Shown: positions 13,475 through 21,800 of the stretch, piece by piece
Layout: every line of letters starts with the position of its first letter
Numbering within the stretch: position 1 is the first letter of the stretch
Source of the DNA: Oscillospiraceae bacterium
GTDB taxonomy: Bacteria > Bacillota > Clostridia > Oscillospirales > Acutalibacteraceae
Direction: 5' to 3'
Assembly (NCBI GenBank): GCA_902786285.1
Contig: CADABX010000018.1
Coordinates: forward strand, 1 to 38,054
Length of the DNA stretch: 38,054 nucleotides
Translations under genes and position numbers: made by a program
The notes under the pieces: generated by a model
Told to the model about the DNA's origin: nothing
What the model saw: the letters and a program-made list of their open reading frames with translations, nothing else
Databases searched by the model: none

Positions 13475-14713
13475 ATGACATGTGAACTGGTGTTTGTCGG
13501 CACCGAGCTGCTGCTCGGCGACATTTTAAACACGAACGCGCAATATCTTTCCAAAAAACTCGCCGAAATCGGCGTGAATGTTTTGCACCAGAGCGTGGTC
13601 GGCGACAATCCCGAACGGCTGCGCGACGTGCTGGAAACGGCGTTTTCCCGCGCCGATCTGGTGCTGACCACCGGCGGCCTCGGCCCCACCAAGGACGATC
13701 TGACCAAGGAAGTGTGCGCCGCGTTTTTTGAAAAAAAGCTCGTGCTGCACAACGAGAGCCTGCGGCGGATGCAAGCCTATTTTGACGAAAAGGGCGTCGA
13801 GATGCCGAAAACCAACGAAAAGCAGGCGTGGATGCCCGAGGACAGCGTGATCTTCGAAAACCGAAACGGCACCGCGCCCGGCTGCGCGATGGAGCGAAAC
13901 GGCAAACGGCTGGTGCTGCTGCCCGGACCGCCGCGCGAAATGAAAGCGATGTATGAAACCGGCGTATTGCCGTATCTCCAAAGCATGACGCACGCCGTGA
14001 TCTTTTCCAAAGAGATCCGCACCTTCGGCATCGGTGAAAGCAGCATGGCGCAATGCGTCGGCGATCTGCTCGACAGCGAAAACCCGACCGTCGCACCCTA
14101 TGCCAAAGAGGGCGAAGCGATGCTGCGTGTAACCGCAAAGGCCGAAACAAAAGAAGCGGCCGAACGGCTGCTGCAGCCTGTGATCGACGAGATCTTGTCG
14201 CGGCTCGGCGGGTTTGTCTACGGCGTGGATGTGCCGAACCTGGAAACGGCGGTCGTCGCTTTACTCAAAGAAAAACACCTGACGGTTGCAACAGCGGAAA
14301 GCTGCACGGCCGGCCTTGTTGCCAAACGGCTGACGGATGTGCCTGGCGCGTCGGACGTGTTCGGCTGCGGCATTGTCAGCTATCAAAACGAAATCAAAGA
14401 AAAACTGCTGGGTGTGGATCCGGCGACGATCGACGCGCAGACCGCGGTTTGCGAAGATGTGGCAGCCCAGATGGCCCGCGGCGTGCTGCGCCAAAGCGGC
14501 GCCGATCTTGCCGTTGCGATCACCGGTCTTGCCGGCCCCGGCAAAGACGAACGCGGCCGCGACCCGGGCCTTGCTTATCTTGCGCTGACCGACGGCAAAA
14601 AAACCGTGACCCGCACCGTGCACACCGGCCAGACCGGCCCCGGCTGCCGCGATTATAACCGCACGGTGTTTGCGTCACATGTGCTGGATATGATCCGCTG
14701 TTATTTTGCATAA
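13475..14713 (+). CDS. cinA: CinA / nicotinamide-nucleotide amidohydrolase
   Basis: 412 residues, full length for the two-domain CinA. The N-terminal molybdopterin-binding-like (COG1058) domain starts CELVFVGTELLLGDILNTN and has TGGLGPTKDDLTKE. The C-terminal PncC domain (from about residue 260) has TVATAESCTAGLVAKRL and AVAITGLAGPG. It deamidates nicotinamide mononucleotide in NAD recycling. In some bacteria it is induced with competence or DNA damage; no such signal is seen here. AGAAGG precedes the ATG, and the gap after thiI is 24 bases. The following two genes are envelope proteins, and the second carries a region that resembles a degenerate CinA. Confidence 0.93.
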   Translation: MTCELVFVGTELLLGDILNTNAQYLSKKLAEIGVNVLHQSVVGDNPERLRDVLETAFSRADLVLTTGGLGPTKDDLTKEVCAAFFEKKLVLHNESLRRMQAYFDEKGVEMPKTNEKQAWMPEDSVIFENRNGTAPGCAMERNGKRLVLLPGPPREMKAMYETGVLPYLQSMTHAVIFSKEIRTFGIGESSMAQCVGDLLDSENPTVAPYAKEGEAMLRVTAKAETKEAAERLLQPVIDEILSRLGGFVYGVDVPNLETAVVALLKEKHLTVATAESCTAGLVAKRLTDVPGASDVFGCGIVSYQNEIKEKLLGVDPATIDAQTAVCEDVAAQMARGVLRQSGADLAVAITGLAGPGKDERGRDPGLAYLALTDGKKTVTRTVHTGQTGPGCRDYNRTVFASHVLDMIRCYFA

Positions 14714-14752
14714 CGGCCCAAGACTATTGCAGGAACCAAAGGATTGAGACAG

Positions 14753-16285
14753 ATGAAAAAGATTTATGAAGACGGCGGTGAACGGCAGCCGATCGAGGAT
14801 GTTTCCTCGGGTGCGTTCGATTTTTCCAACACCGAACCGCTGCCCGCACGGCAAACGCAGCCCTCGCCGATCCGCACGGGTCGCCCGGCAGAGCCTTCGC
14901 CGCAGACGCAGGAGACCGTGCAGCTGACCAAAGCGCAGCTTGACGAGCTGGTACAGCAGGTGTTGGCGGCCAAGGAGCAGAGCGCGCCGCCCAATGCGCC
15001 GCAAGAGGCGCCGGGTGTGTCCGCGCCCAACAATGGCTACGGCACCAGGATTTTGTATCAGAGCAAGGACTTCGACCGGGAAGACAGCGATGTGGAAAAG
15101 CCTCTTCCAAAAAAGAGCCTGAGCTCCTTTCTGGAGGCGGACGATTCGTTTTTGAACGACGGCGTGTCCGATCCGCGCTTTCAGGTGGACGAAGTGGACG
15201 AGGACGACGGCTTTTATGCCCATCCGCGCGCGGCGTTCGCGTCGGAAAAGGTGCTGCCGGAGATCGAGGCGGAAAAAGAGGAATTTGACGAAAGCGACGC
15301 CGAGCCCGTCCGCTCCAACCGGCATATCGGCCGCACGGTGGTGCTGGTGATTTCGCTTTTGGCGATCCTCGTGTCCGGTGCGATCCTTTTGCGCGAATAC
15401 AAGCTGCATCTTGACAACAAGCATTTTGAAGAAGACGTCAGCGACCTGATTTTGCAGACGAACGAAGCCATCGGCCAAAACGCGCCGGGCGATGTGGAAA
15501 ACGCGCTGCATCTGACCGAGGAGCAGCAGTGGGCGCAGATCAAGGGCGAATTTCCCAACACGGTTTTCCCGCGGGGACTGCAGCTCAAATATGCGCGGCT
15601 GTATGCCACAAACAACGAATTCGCCGGCTATCTGGAAGCGCCGGGCATCAACATGAGCTTGCCCGTGGTCCAGACAACGGACGACGAAGCGTATCTCAAC
15701 AAAAACTTCTACGGCAAAAGCACCAAATACGGCTGCCCGTTCGTGTCCTATCTGAACCGGCTCGAGCCGCTCGATTACAACACGGTGATCTTCGGCCACC
15801 ACATGAACGACCACACGATCTTCGGCGCGCTCGACAACTATAAGACCTTGGCCGGTTATCAGAAAAGCCCGACGATCGCCTTCAACACGCTTTACCGCGA
15901 CTACACCTGGAAGGTCTTCGCGGTGTTCATCACCAACGCCGTGGCACAGGACGACAACGGCTATGTGTTCAACTACTATTTCACAGCCCTTCCGACCAAC
16001 GAGCAGAAGGCCGCCTATCTCAGCGAGCTCAAGCAGCGCTCGCTCTATGACACCGGCGTGGACGTGCAGGTGAGCGACCCGCTTTTGACACTGTCCACCT
16101 GCTCCCACGAATTTGACGACGCACGTCTGGTCGTGGTGGCACGGTTGGTTCGAAACGGCGAAAACCCCGCGGTCGACACAAGCCGGGTGACGCTCAACAG
16201 CAACCCGCGCTATCCGCAGGTCTACTATGACAAAAAGAAACTCAACAACCCCTACGCCAACGCCCAGCGCTGGACGATCGGTTGA
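14753..16285 (+). CDS. Class B sortase with long cytoplasmic N-terminus
   Basis: 510 residues from the ATG at 14753 (AAAGGA 9 bases upstream); a TTG at 14744 is less likely. Membrane transpeptidase that would join a sorted surface protein to peptidoglycan or to a pilus subunit. Residues 1-190 are an acidic, Pro/Gln-rich cytoplasmic region, and one membrane span is at about 193-213. The sortase fold follows, with FGHHMNDHTIFG (catalytic His at 349 or 350), LTLSTCSHEFDDAR (Cys450) and the conserved arginine (Arg458); this pattern is class B. Ordinary class B sortases have only a few residues before the span, so the long N-terminus is unusual. No sorting-signal protein is encoded in the window. 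Confidence 0.88.
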   Translation: MKKIYEDGGERQPIEDVSSGAFDFSNTEPLPARQTQPSPIRTGRPAEPSPQTQETVQLTKAQLDELVQQVLAAKEQSAPPNAPQEAPGVSAPNNGYGTRILYQSKDFDREDSDVEKPLPKKSLSSFLEADDSFLNDGVSDPRFQVDEVDEDDGFYAHPRAAFASEKVLPEIEAEKEEFDESDAEPVRSNRHIGRTVVLVISLLAILVSGAILLREYKLHLDNKHFEEDVSDLILQTNEAIGQNAPGDVENALHLTEEQQWAQIKGEFPNTVFPRGLQLKYARLYATNNEFAGYLEAPGINMSLPVVQTTDDEAYLNKNFYGKSTKYGCPFVSYLNRLEPLDYNTVIFGHHMNDHTIFGALDNYKTLAGYQKSPTIAFNTLYRDYTWKVFAVFITNAVAQDDNGYVFNYYFTALPTNEQKAAYLSELKQRSLYDTGVDVQVSDPLLTLSTCSHEFDDARLVVVARLVRNGENPAVDTSRVTLNSNPRYPQVYYDKKKLNNPYANAQRWTIG

Positions 16286-16336
16286 TTTTAGCAGAAACGA
16301 TGCGTGTTTCCGGACACGCAGGGACGGAGGGAAACT

Positions 16337-18478
16337 ATGATTAAGCTATTTACGCTCGAACAGCTTTCCGCGTTTTCGTCGGATGCGGTCTACAAGATCT
16401 GCCTGACGCTGGACGCCTATGGCTTTTCCGAAGAGGACCGCCAAAGCTTTGAGGGCGAAGACGCGCTTTTGACCGCGGCTTCGTTTGCCGTAGAAGACGG
16501 TGACGACGTGATCCTCGCTGTGGAAAACGCCGATTATCTGGCGCTCAAGGAAAAGCTGCTGCAAAAGCTGATGCTCGAAGGCGTGGCGGCGTCCGCCATT
16601 GCGGAACGCATCGCCCAGTCCTACAGCGACGAAGAACCCGATTTCGATCTGCGCGCGCACTGCACAGTGCCGCAGGGCAGCGTGACCCATCTGACGAAGG
16701 ACGGTCTTTTCAGCGGCTTTACTTCGGCGGTGCAAAACGGCTCTCTGACCGTGATGCCGCTGGACTTCGACCGGATCGACGATGTGCTTTCGAGCTTTGT
16801 TGATCTGCTCTTTGCGCCGCACGACGACGCCGATACGCCCGCGCCCGCCGCGGCGCAGCCGACGCTGCAGCTTGACGAAGAAGCGGAAAATGAACTGCTT
16901 TCTCCGGTGACGCGGATGGTGGAAACGCTCTATGGCAGCGAAAAGCATCTGGCGCTCGCGCTCGGCACCGCTACCCGGCAGATCCTTGAAATGCAGGGCA
17001 GTGTGGAGCATCTGACCGACACGGTGGACTTTATCGATATCTCCGTCGGCGACGAGGAGGAGATCGATCCGCAGGAGACCCAGACCGCCCGCGTGATCCG
17101 CGAAGCGAAGACCGCCCGCGAAGACGGCAGCGCTCAGTTCGGCGCCGCGGTGTCCGACATCTATGAAACCGAAACGCCCGAGGGCACACAGTACTATGCG
17201 TTTGCCGCTGTGGCCGACGGCGAGGGCGCCAAAGCGAAAAAGATCAACACCCTCAACCCCGATGACGCCCGGATGCTGCTGGGACACTGCCTGACCGTTT
17301 TGTGCGACACCGTTTGCCGCAAGATCGACGGCGAGAGCGCGTCCGACAGCGCGGACGGCAAAAAGAAGGATAAAAAGGTATCCAAGGGCGTGATCATCTT
17401 TGCGGTGATCATCCTGCTGGCGGCCGTGCTCACGCCGCTGCTGCTGCTGCATCACTTTACACAGCAAAACGCCACGACCGAGCCGTCCACATCCGACAGT
17501 TCGCCCTTCTCCTCCACCGAACCCACCTCTTCAACCACGCTGCCGGCCGAAAACTATATGCCGGCCGAACCCGGCGCCACCGAAGTGACCGCTGCACCCA
17601 CCACGACCGTGGCACCCTCCACCAGCGGCACATTCACATTCTACGTCTTTGGCTACGGCCACGGCGTGGGACTCAGCCAGCACGGCGCGGAATACCTCTC
17701 CTCGCTCGGCTGGGACTATGCGCAGATCCTTGCGAACTACTATTACGGCACTACGCTCGTCAAGGGCGACACCTATCCGGCCACGATCAACTACGCCGGC
17801 ACGGATTATGAAACCGTGGAATACCTCGCCTCGTGCCTCGAAACCGAGATGAGCTCCGCGTTCAGCCACGAAGCGCTCAAGGCGCAGGCCGTGGCGCTGT
17901 ATACGTTTGCAAAATACAACAACTTCCGGCTCAACGCCGACGCCAACGCCCACGGCAAAACGCCGTCCGACATCTGCCGCCAGGTGGCGCAGGAGGTCAA
18001 AGACGAGGGCCTTTACATCGCCTATCAGGGCAAGACGGCGCTCACGCCGTTCCATTCCATCAGCGCCGGCAAAACCACGTCGTACTATAACGTCTGGGGC
18101 GGCACCAGTTTGCCGTATCTGAACGGCGGCCGTCCGAGCTACGGCGACTATAACGTCAGCGATTTCAAATCGACCTACACGATCTCGAGCGACGAGCTGC
18201 GCACGATCGTCCAGAATAAGCTGGGCATCACGCTTTCCGGCGATCCGGCCACGTGGATCACGATCAAGACCCACGACCAGGCGATCAGCAGCGACATCGG
18301 CTATGTGTCCACGATGGATGTGGGCGGCCGCGAGTTGACCGGCAACGAGTTCCGCGGCAAGGTGATGGAGGGCAAGATCCGCTCCCACTGCTTTGTGCTG
18401 GTCTATACGCCCGACGCCGCCGGCGCCGACACCCAGCAGCCGGCCACCGTGCCGTCGCTGACGACTACGATGCCGTAA
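16337..18478 (+). CDS. Membrane-anchored SpoIID/LytB-like protein, permuted, with CinA-like cytoplasmic half
   Basis: 713 residues from the ATG at 16337 (GGAGGG just upstream). Residues 1-345 are cytoplasmic, one span is at 351-372, then a Ser/Thr/Pro linker to about 430. The outer part is SpoIID-like, a family that cleaves denuded glycan strands as a lytic transglycosylase. Here the GHGVGLSQHGA...YYYGT segment (441-472) comes first and the LETEMSS...ALKAQAVALYTFA segment (catalytic-type Glu504) comes second. The usual order is the reverse, so the domain looks circularly permuted; the end of the canonical core (ELTGNEFRGKV, 666-676) is C-terminal. The cytoplasmic half aligns by eye, in order, with CinA, but the ESCTAG motif is lost. 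It follows the sortase by 51 bases. Function is inferred: envelope remodelling. Confidence 0.75.
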   Translation: MIKLFTLEQLSAFSSDAVYKICLTLDAYGFSEEDRQSFEGEDALLTAASFAVEDGDDVILAVENADYLALKEKLLQKLMLEGVAASAIAERIAQSYSDEEPDFDLRAHCTVPQGSVTHLTKDGLFSGFTSAVQNGSLTVMPLDFDRIDDVLSSFVDLLFAPHDDADTPAPAAAQPTLQLDEEAENELLSPVTRMVETLYGSEKHLALALGTATRQILEMQGSVEHLTDTVDFIDISVGDEEEIDPQETQTARVIREAKTAREDGSAQFGAAVSDIYETETPEGTQYYAFAAVADGEGAKAKKINTLNPDDARMLLGHCLTVLCDTVCRKIDGESASDSADGKKKDKKVSKGVIIFAVIILLAAVLTPLLLLHHFTQQNATTEPSTSDSSPFSSTEPTSSTTLPAENYMPAEPGATEVTAAPTTTVAPSTSGTFTFYVFGYGHGVGLSQHGAEYLSSLGWDYAQILANYYYGTTLVKGDTYPATINYAGTDYETVEYLASCLETEMSSAFSHEALKAQAVALYTFAKYNNFRLNADANAHGKTPSDICRQVAQEVKDEGLYIAYQGKTALTPFHSISAGKTTSYYNVWGGTSLPYLNGGRPSYGDYNVSDFKSTYTISSDELRTIVQNKLGITLSGDPATWITIKTHDQAISSDIGYVSTMDVGGRELTGNEFRGKVMEGKIRSHCFVLVYTPDAAGADTQQPATVPSLTTTMP

Positions 18479-18527
18479 GAAAGGTAACTATGGGTTTTCC
18501 CAAATACATACAAAAGGAGACAGAATT

Positions 18528-19463
18528 ATGCCACTCGTAACAACCACCAAAATGTTTGCCGACGCGTACAAAGGCGGCTATGCCATCGGCGCGTTTAACG
18601 TGAACAACATGGAGATCATCCAGGGGATCACCGAAGCGGCCAAAAAGCTCAATGCGCCGCTGATCCTGCAGGTGTCCAAGGGCGCCCGCGCCTATGCCAA
18701 CCACACCTATCTTGTCAAGCTCGTGGAAGCCGCCGAAAAAGAGACGGGCCTTCCCATCGCGCTGCACCTCGACCACGGTCCGGATTTTGAAACCTGCAAA
18801 AGCTGCATCGACGGCGGCTTTACGTCCGTCATGATCGACGGCAGCTCTCTGCCGTATGAAGAAAACGTCGCGCTGACCAAAAAGGTCGTCGACTACGCCC
18901 ACGCCCACGGTGTTGTGGTGGAAGGCGAGCTCGGCACACTGGCCGGCGTGGAAGACGACGTTGCCGTGGAAGAAGGCAACGCCAGCTACACCGACCCCAA
19001 CCAGGTCTATGATTTCGTGACCCGCACGGGCGTGGATTCTCTCGCCATCGCCATCGGCACGAGCCACGGCGCCTACAAATTCAAGCCCGGCCAGAAGCCG
19101 CAGCTGCGCTTCGATATCCTTGAAGAAGTCAGCAAAAAGCTGCCCGGCTTCCCGATCGTGCTGCACGGCGCTTCGTCCGTTCCGCAGGAATTTGTCAAGG
19201 AGATCAACTCCTACGGCGGCAAGATGCCGGACGCGATCGGCATTCCCGAAGAAATGCTCGCCAAGGCCGCGACCATGGCCGTTTGCAAGATCAACATCGA
19301 CTCCGACCTGCGTCTTGCCATGACCGCCGCCATCCGCAAGCACTTTGCGGAGCATCCGGATCACTTTGACCCGCGTCAATATCTGAAGCCCGCCCGCGAA
19401 GCGATTCAGGGTATGGTGGAGCACAAGATCAACGACGTGCTCGGCTGCGCAGGAAAGGCATAA
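18528..19463 (+). CDS. fba: Class II fructose-bisphosphate aldolase
   Basis: 311 residues. Zinc-dependent enzyme of glycolysis and gluconeogenesis that interconverts fructose-1,6-bisphosphate with dihydroxyacetone phosphate and glyceraldehyde-3-phosphate. Landmarks are AIGAFNVNNME near the N-terminus, the zinc-site histidines in ALHLDHGPDFE and GTSHGAYKF, the third in IVLHGASSVP, and CKINIDSDLR for phosphate binding. AAAGGAG lies 7 bases before the ATG. It follows the SpoIID-like gene by 49 bases with no terminator between, so it may be partly co-transcribed; a strong hairpin follows. A tagatose- or ketose-bisphosphate aldolase is an alternative, less likely given the motifs. Confidence 0.93.
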   Translation: MPLVTTTKMFADAYKGGYAIGAFNVNNMEIIQGITEAAKKLNAPLILQVSKGARAYANHTYLVKLVEAAEKETGLPIALHLDHGPDFETCKSCIDGGFTSVMIDGSSLPYEENVALTKKVVDYAHAHGVVVEGELGTLAGVEDDVAVEEGNASYTDPNQVYDFVTRTGVDSLAIAIGTSHGAYKFKPGQKPQLRFDILEEVSKKLPGFPIVLHGASSVPQEFVKEINSYGGKMPDAIGIPEEMLAKAATMAVCKINIDSDLRLAMTAAIRKHFAEHPDHFDPRQYLKPAREAIQGMVEHKINDVLGCAGKA

Positions 19464-19484
19464 AACCGCACAGCGGTTTTATGC
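19458..19484 (+). terminator. Hairpin at the end of fba
   Basis: GCATAAAACCGC-ACA-GCGGTTTTATGC is a perfect 12 bp stem that includes the stop codon. No T-run follows directly; a second hairpin at 19538-19565 probably finishes the job. Confidence 0.75.
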
Positions 19485-19485
19485 A

Positions 19486-19520
19486 GGGCCAAGTGCCAAG
19501 GGGAAAGGGCCGAGGGATCG
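19486..19520 (+). repeat. Heptamer tandem array, GGG-type x5
   Basis: Units GGGCCAA, GTGCCAA, GGGGAAA, GGGCCGA, GGGATCG follow the fba hairpin directly. Confidence 0.7.
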
Positions 19521-19537
19521 GCCTGTGACCGAAAAAC

Positions 19538-19569
19538 AACCGCCGCTCAGAAATGGGCGGCGGTTTTGC
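19538..19569 (+). terminator. Intrinsic terminator downstream of fba
   Basis: AACCGCCGC (19538-19546) pairs with GCGGCGGTT (19557-19565), followed by TTTTG. It closes the operon that starts at 11144. Confidence 0.75.
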
Positions 19570-19609
19570 GTGGTACCGATTCGGTGCGCGGCTTTTTCGG
19601 CGGTTTTTG

Positions 19610-19638
19610 TTGCAATACCACAGGATTTATGCTATAAA
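19610..19638 (+). promoter_or_regulatory. Promoter of the XRE regulator
   Basis: TTGCAA (19610-19615), 17-base spacer, TATAAA (19633-19638). Confidence 0.7.
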
Positions 19639-19676
19639 GAAGCTGGTCGCAGATGCGGCGGAAAGGAAGGATCACG

Positions 19677-20540
19677 ATGACGTTTGGAGAAAACCTCAAA
19701 AGCGCCCGCGAAGCGAAAGGGATGACCCAGCAGGCGCTCGCGCAGCAGCTCTATGTGACGCGCCAGACCGTCTCGCGCTGGGAAAACGGCACACGCTATC
19801 CCGATCTCTATATGACGAAGCGGTTGGCGGAACTTTTGGAAACCTCCGTTGACGCACTGCTTGGCGGGGATACAATGAACCAATACGCCGAGCAGCAGCC
19901 GGTGCTTGAATCACACCGGGAAGACCGGGTGCAGCTCTGCTTTTTCGGTGCGATCCTGTCCATGTGTCTGTCAAGCTTGTTGACAACGCTGCTGACCTTG
20001 ACAAACGACGGCTTTTTTGTAAAAGAAAAACTGCTGAATGTTCCCTTTTGGGAAAATCTGCTTTTGATCTCTCTCTCGATCGTCGGCGTTGTGCAGTCCG
20101 CGCGGCAAAACATGACGCCGCGCTGGGTCGGGCTGATCGGCACAGGCTATTTTTTCATGGACGCCGCCGGCAGAATGCTTGATACGTTTCGCTATATTCC
20201 TGCCATCGGCATGAGTCGTACAACGGTGCAGACCGTTGCTTTTGCAGTGTTGGATCTTATTTTTGCGGCGCTGATCCTTTGCTGTTTCAATTTGCAAAAA
20301 CAAAGGCTGTTCCCTGCGGTTTCTGGTTTGGGCACAGTCATGTTGATCAGCGGCGTGGTTTCCTGCGGTCAATGGCTGTCGTACTTCTATCAAAACTACG
20401 CCCTCCTGGGCGCAGAAAGAATCCAACTGCCTGTGGTTTCCACCCTGAAACGGTTCCTGCTGATTGCCGGTGTCTGCGGTATGGTGCTCTATCAGGCGGC
20501 GGTCTTGCACCAAAAGCGAAAGCGCACAGTGGCGGCATAA
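19677..20540 (+). CDS. XRE-family regulator with membrane C-terminus
   Basis: 287 residues from the ATG at 19677 (GGAAAGGAAGG upstream); the ATG at 19653 has no ribosome site. Residues 3-60 are a helix-turn-helix of the XRE/Cro type (ENLKSAREAKGMTQQALAQ, then VTRQTVSRWENGTRYPD). From about residue 90 there are four or five hydrophobic segments, so the DNA-binding domain is tethered to the membrane. This layout is common in Firmicutes and is thought to let a membrane signal control DNA binding; the target is unknown. It has its own promoter. The nearest operon candidates are convergent or distant. Confidence 0.82.
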   Translation: MTFGENLKSAREAKGMTQQALAQQLYVTRQTVSRWENGTRYPDLYMTKRLAELLETSVDALLGGDTMNQYAEQQPVLESHREDRVQLCFFGAILSMCLSSLLTTLLTLTNDGFFVKEKLLNVPFWENLLLISLSIVGVVQSARQNMTPRWVGLIGTGYFFMDAAGRMLDTFRYIPAIGMSRTTVQTVAFAVLDLIFAALILCCFNLQKQRLFPAVSGLGTVMLISGVVSCGQWLSYFYQNYALLGAERIQLPVVSTLKRFLLIAGVCGMVLYQAAVLHQKRKRTVAA

Positions 20541-20864
20541 TCGGATGAAGAACCAACAGCGGCAGCCACAACGGGCTGCCGCTTGCTTTGGTGTCTTCAG
20601 ACGTGGAAGACAACCCCCAGTTCTACTGGGGGCAATAAATGGTAGTGCCACAATAAAACCGGCGAGCTTTATGCAAGCCGAATTCGAGGCAAAAAGCTGT
20701 TTATGAAATAGTAGAAACACTGGAGAATAAGGATTCTGACCCGTTTACGGGTTGCAGTGCGTGTAATGCGATAAAATAATTCAGTGCCCCTTCCAGGGGT
20801 TAAGCCAGTAATAGCCCCTTTTAGGGGCAGAGCAAACCGCCGGTTGAACCGGCGGTTATGATTC
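20541..20864. mobile_element. Gap with hairpin cluster resembling IS200/IS605-family ends
   Basis: No gene is seen. From about 20590 to 20857 there is a series of hairpins: CCCCCA/TGGGGG, CCCGT/ACGGG, CCCCTTCC-AGGGG, GCCCC-TTTTA-GGGGC and AACCGCCGGTT/AACCGGCGGTT. The text between is A+T-richer than the flanks. Subterminal hairpins of this kind mark IS200/IS605 elements, and similar sequence is recalled next to their genes in clostridia. No transposase frame remains, so it would be a decayed or MITE-like derivative. Confidence 0.4.
20835..20857. terminator. Perfect 11 bp hairpin downstream of the membrane protein gene
   Basis: AACCGCCGGTT and AACCGGCGGTT pair perfectly around a single G. It lies 8 bases beyond the stop codon of the minus-strand gene at 20865 and may end its transcript, although the T-tail is short. 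It could also be part of the hairpin cluster to its left. Confidence 0.6.
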
Positions 20865-21614
20865 TTATACCGCAACTTCGAGTTTCTTGTCTTCTTGCGT
20901 GCTTGTTTCTTGCTTTCTCTCTCTGCGCTTCAAAACGATATACAGCACAATGCCGGTAAAGATCGTCACGAAAAATGCGGTCGACATATCCACGATCGTG
21001 TCGTCGAGCGGCGCCTGTTCCATCCCGGAGGCGGAAGACGTGAATAGTTTGTAGAACGGATCCTCCGGCACGATCTCCCAGTTGTATTTCTGGTTGTTGT
21101 CGCCAAACAGATAGTCGCCGCAAAACTCCATGATCTCCCACGCAATGATGACCATAAACGAAAAGCCCATACTCGCACAGGCGCAGATCTGCGGCGTCAG
21201 CCTGGTTTTTTTGCCGTTCATCGCAACGAGCAGATAATAGCCGAGCATCGTGACCGGCACGCCCGACACGACGTGCAAGATCCAGTCGTAGTGCAAAATG
21301 CCGTTGGTGCTGTACAGCCCGAAGTAGTTGCCGATCGAGCCGGTGACCGCCATCAGACTGATAAAGGTCTGCAGATGAAAGCTCAGGCGGCCGAACATGC
21401 TTTTGCGCGGGAAAACGAGGCGCAGCAGCAAAACGGCGAAGGTGCCGGTGCCGACCAAAACGGGCAGCAGATAGTCGATCCATTTGTGGTCGCCGCGGAA
21501 CTGTTTGATGATATACAGCAGCATAAACACGCGCGTTGCCCACCAGAACAGGTATTCCGGAATTGAAATTTGTGCGCGCATCTCGCGCAGATTGTCTTTG
21601 ACTTTTTGAACCAT
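20865..21614 (-). CDS. Multi-pass membrane protein of unknown function
   Basis: 249 residues from the ATG at 21614, preceded by AGAGGAGAG; a longer start at 21638 has no site. About six hydrophobic segments are visible, with HYDWILHVVSGVP and AWEIMEFCGDYLFG between or at their edges. The His-Asp and Trp-Glu pattern recalls the DUF2238-type inner-membrane family, but I do not claim the match. The C-terminus is charged (KRRERKQETSTQEDKK) and cytoplasmic. An extended -10 (TGGTATGAT) is present upstream on the minus strand. It is divergent from the next gene. Confidence 0.7.
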   Translation of the reverse strand: MVQKVKDNLREMRAQISIPEYLFWWATRVFMLLYIIKQFRGDHKWIDYLLPVLVGTGTFAVLLLRLVFPRKSMFGRLSFHLQTFISLMAVTGSIGNYFGLYSTNGILHYDWILHVVSGVPVTMLGYYLLVAMNGKKTRLTPQICACASMGFSFMVIIAWEIMEFCGDYLFGDNNQKYNWEIVPEDPFYKLFTSSASGMEQAPLDDTIVDMSTAFFVTIFTGIVLYIVLKRRERKQETSTQEDKKLEVAV

Positions 21615-21723
21615 TGTGATCTCTCCTCTACATAGCAAGGGTTATCATACCACAAAGCGGCAGGAAAAGGAAGTCTTTTTTGAAAGTTGTAATGATTTCT
21701 TCAAACTTTTTGTGTGTTTGCGG

Positions 21724-21752
21724 GTGACAAAACGGAAAAACTGTGCTATAAT
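21724..21752 (+). promoter_or_regulatory. Promoter of the unknown gene at 21801
   Basis: GTGACA (21724-21729), 17-base spacer, TATAAT (21747-21752). Confidence 0.7.
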
Positions 21753-21800
21753 GCATAAGATCATGGAAAATCATACCCCCAATATAAAGGAGATAACGAT

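Noticed and set aside
14675-16108. 477-residue minus-strand open frame
   Set aside because: Antisense to the sortase gene, with no family motif and a His/Arg-rich composition.
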